Assembly: GCA_905116865.2 (NCBI GenBank)
Contig: CAJHNH020008537.1
Location: forward strand, 238,059-302,058
DNA from: Candidula unifasciata
Taxonomy: Eukaryota; Mollusca; Gastropoda; Stylommatophora; Geomitridae
Direction: 5' to 3'
Length of the DNA: 64,000 nt
Shown: in pieces, positions 62,388 to 64,000 of the stretch
Layout of the letters: each line of letters begins with the position of its first letter
Numbering within the stretch: the stretch's first letter is position 1
The notes under the pieces: generated by a model
Told to the model about the DNA's origin: nothing
What the model saw: only the letters and a program-made list of their open reading frames with translations
Databases searched by the model: none
Made by a program: the position numbers and the translations under genes

Positions 62388-62600
62388 CAAAAACAATGTT
62401 TTAGCAATTATTTTAAGTTTCAACTCTTTCTGTCAAGAAACTTGCTGAACCTTTGTCCCAGTTAGGGCTGACATTAAGGAAGAAACTTTTGAGTGGAGGT
62501 AAAAAAAAAGATTTGGGTTACAGTAAAAGTAAATAGTTAAAGTGCGAGCTGGAACAGAAAGTGATTTGATTGATATTTAGAATAAACAGTGATATATCAC
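62388..62600 (+). promoter_or_regulatory. PDZD8: PDZD8 3' UTR with polyadenylation signal
   Basis: AATAAA occurs at 62581-62586, about 195 bases after the stop codon, with no other retroelement between. The transcript probably ends shortly after, just before the (AT)n tract starting near 62625. An alternative AATAAA-like motif was not seen closer to the stop. Confidence 0.6.
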
Positions 62601-62623
62601 ACAGGGATGAAGACAAGAGCTGA

Positions 62624-62750
<127 letters not shown>

Positions 62751-62754
62751 CATT

Positions 62755-64000
62755 TATTGGGAGCCATGTCACCATTGCCTGGGGCAGAAAAAGGTAAGTC
62801 ACAGTTATCTGGGACAGTTGTAGAAAGTCACCAACGTCTGGGGCATACAAAGTTATAGTCATCATTGTCTGGGGCATGAAAAGGTAAGTCATCAATGCCT
62901 GGGGCATACAAAGTTATAGTCATCATTGTCTGGGGCATGAAAAGTTATAGTCATCATTGTCTGAGGCATACACAGTTATAGTCATCATTGTCTGGGGCAT
63001 GAAAAGGTAAGTCATCAATGCCTGGGGCATACAAAGTTATAGTCATCATTGTCTGAGGCATACAAAGTTATAGTCATCATTGTCTGAGGCATACAAAGTT
63101 ATAGTCATCATTGAGGCATACAAAGTTATAGTCATCATTGTCTGGGGCATACAAAGTTATAGTCATCATTGTCTGAGGCATACAAAGTGAAAGTCACTGT
63201 TGTTTGAAACAGCTGTGGTGAAATTTACTATTGTCTAGAATTGTTGTAGTGAAAGTCATCATTGTCAGGAGCAGTTGTAGTGAAAGTCATCATTTTCTGG
63301 AACTGTTGTAGTGAAAGTCCCATTGTCTGGAACTGTTGTAGTGAAAGTCATCATTGTCTGGAACTGTTGTAGTGAAAGTCATCATTGTCTGGAACTGTTG
63401 TAGTGAAAGTCATCATTGTCTGGAGCAGTTGAAGTGAAAGTCATCATTGTCTGGAACTGTTGTAGTGAAAGTCATCATTGTCTGGAACTGTTGTAATGAA
63501 AGTCATCATTGTCTGGAACTGTTGTAGTGAGAGTCATCATTGTCTGGAACTGTTGTAGTGAAAGTCATCATTGTCTGGAGCAGTTGAAGTGAAAGTCATC
63601 ATTGTCTGGAACTGTTGTAGTGAAAGTCATCATTGTCTGCAACTGTTGTAATGAAAGTCATCATTGTCTGGAGCAGTTGTAGTGAAAGTCATCATTGTCT
63701 GGAGCAGTTGTAGTGAAAGTCATCATTGTCTGGAGCAGTTGTAGTGAAAGTCATCATTGTCTGGAGCAGTTGTAGTGAAAGTCATCATTGTCTGGAACTG
63801 TTGTAATGAAAGTCATCATTGTCTGGAACTGTTGTAGTGAAAGTCATCATTGTCTGGAACTGTTGTAATGAAAGTCATCATTGTCTGGAACTGTTGTAGT
63901 GAAAGTCATCATTGTCTGGAACTGTTGTAGTGAAAGTCACCATTGTCTGGAACTGTTGTAGTGAAAGTCATCATTGTCTGGAACTGTTGTAGTGAAAGTC
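62755..64000 (+). repeat. 31-bp minisatellite, ~40 copies, runs off the window
   Basis: Two related unit types follow each other: agtcatcattgtctgaggca plus tacaaagttat (62800-63185) and agtcatcattgtctggaact plus gttgtagtgaa (63200-64000). Both have a 31-bp period. No gene seen downstream of PDZD8 within the window. Confidence 0.93.

Noticed and set aside
61574..62137. 187-codon minus-strand open frame
   Set aside because: It is a shadow of the PDZD8 last exon on the opposite strand, which has clear family similarity.

Overview
The window is eukaryotic genomic DNA: short exons with GT-AG borders are spread through about 59 kb of introns filled with LINEs, tRNA-derived SINEs, small inverted-repeat elements and minisatellites. 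The LINE/SINE complement, the many (GAA)n-ended retroelements and the divergence of the host protein suggest an invertebrate, most likely a mollusc. That is inference; no species can be named from the sequence alone.

One host gene fills the window on the + strand. Twenty-three exons between 3298 and 62387 were assembled by hand from reading frame, splice borders and codon phase. They encode a PDZD8 orthologue, an ER-anchored lipid-transfer/tethering protein. The order is an N-terminal membrane segment (exon 1), an SMP domain (exons 2-7), a PDZ domain (exons 8-11), a linker and C2-like region (exons 12-16), a C1 zinc finger (exons 17-18), another linker (exons 19-21), and a coiled coil with an acidic Ser/Asp-rich tail (exons 22-23). 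An AATAAA lies at 62581. All junctions agree in phase except exon 1 to exon 2, where at least one short exon is probably unrecognised. Intron 2 appears to be a GC-AG intron. The exons seen give about 1,260 residues.

Layout: 1-3297 is upstream DNA with a foldback MITE (175-528), LINE debris and a degenerate ~100-bp repeat just before the start codon. 3577-13671 holds SINE and LINE fragments, a TTAA-flanked MITE, a LINE RT with a minisatellite inside it, and a 2.4-kb minus-strand LINE. 13759-23903 holds a 51-bp array grown from a SINE, a LINE RT/RNase H copy, a solo LTR inserted in a minisatellite, and a possible alternative last exon. 23991-34461 holds 24-, 41- and 61-bp arrays, a hAT-like MITE and a further TTAA MITE. 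34600-44206 holds a 706-bp higher-order repeat and a 30-bp array grown inside a LINE tail. 44286-55092 holds a tandemly amplified C1 exon/donor segment, a foldback element carrying telomere-like repeats, a nearly intact 4.5-kb LINE with target-site duplication, a 21-bp array, and a 27-bp array made of the splice acceptor of exon 19. 55203-61298 holds more retroelement debris. 62600-64000 holds (AT)n and a 31-bp array running off the end.

Two themes stand out. Several minisatellites appear to have been nucleated inside or at the edge of a retroelement copy. In two places the array unit is an exon-intron junction of the host gene: a donor at the C1 exon, and an acceptor upstream of exon 19 whose repeats stay open and in frame with the exon. 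No CRISPR array, rRNA gene, functional tRNA gene or second complete host gene was recognised.
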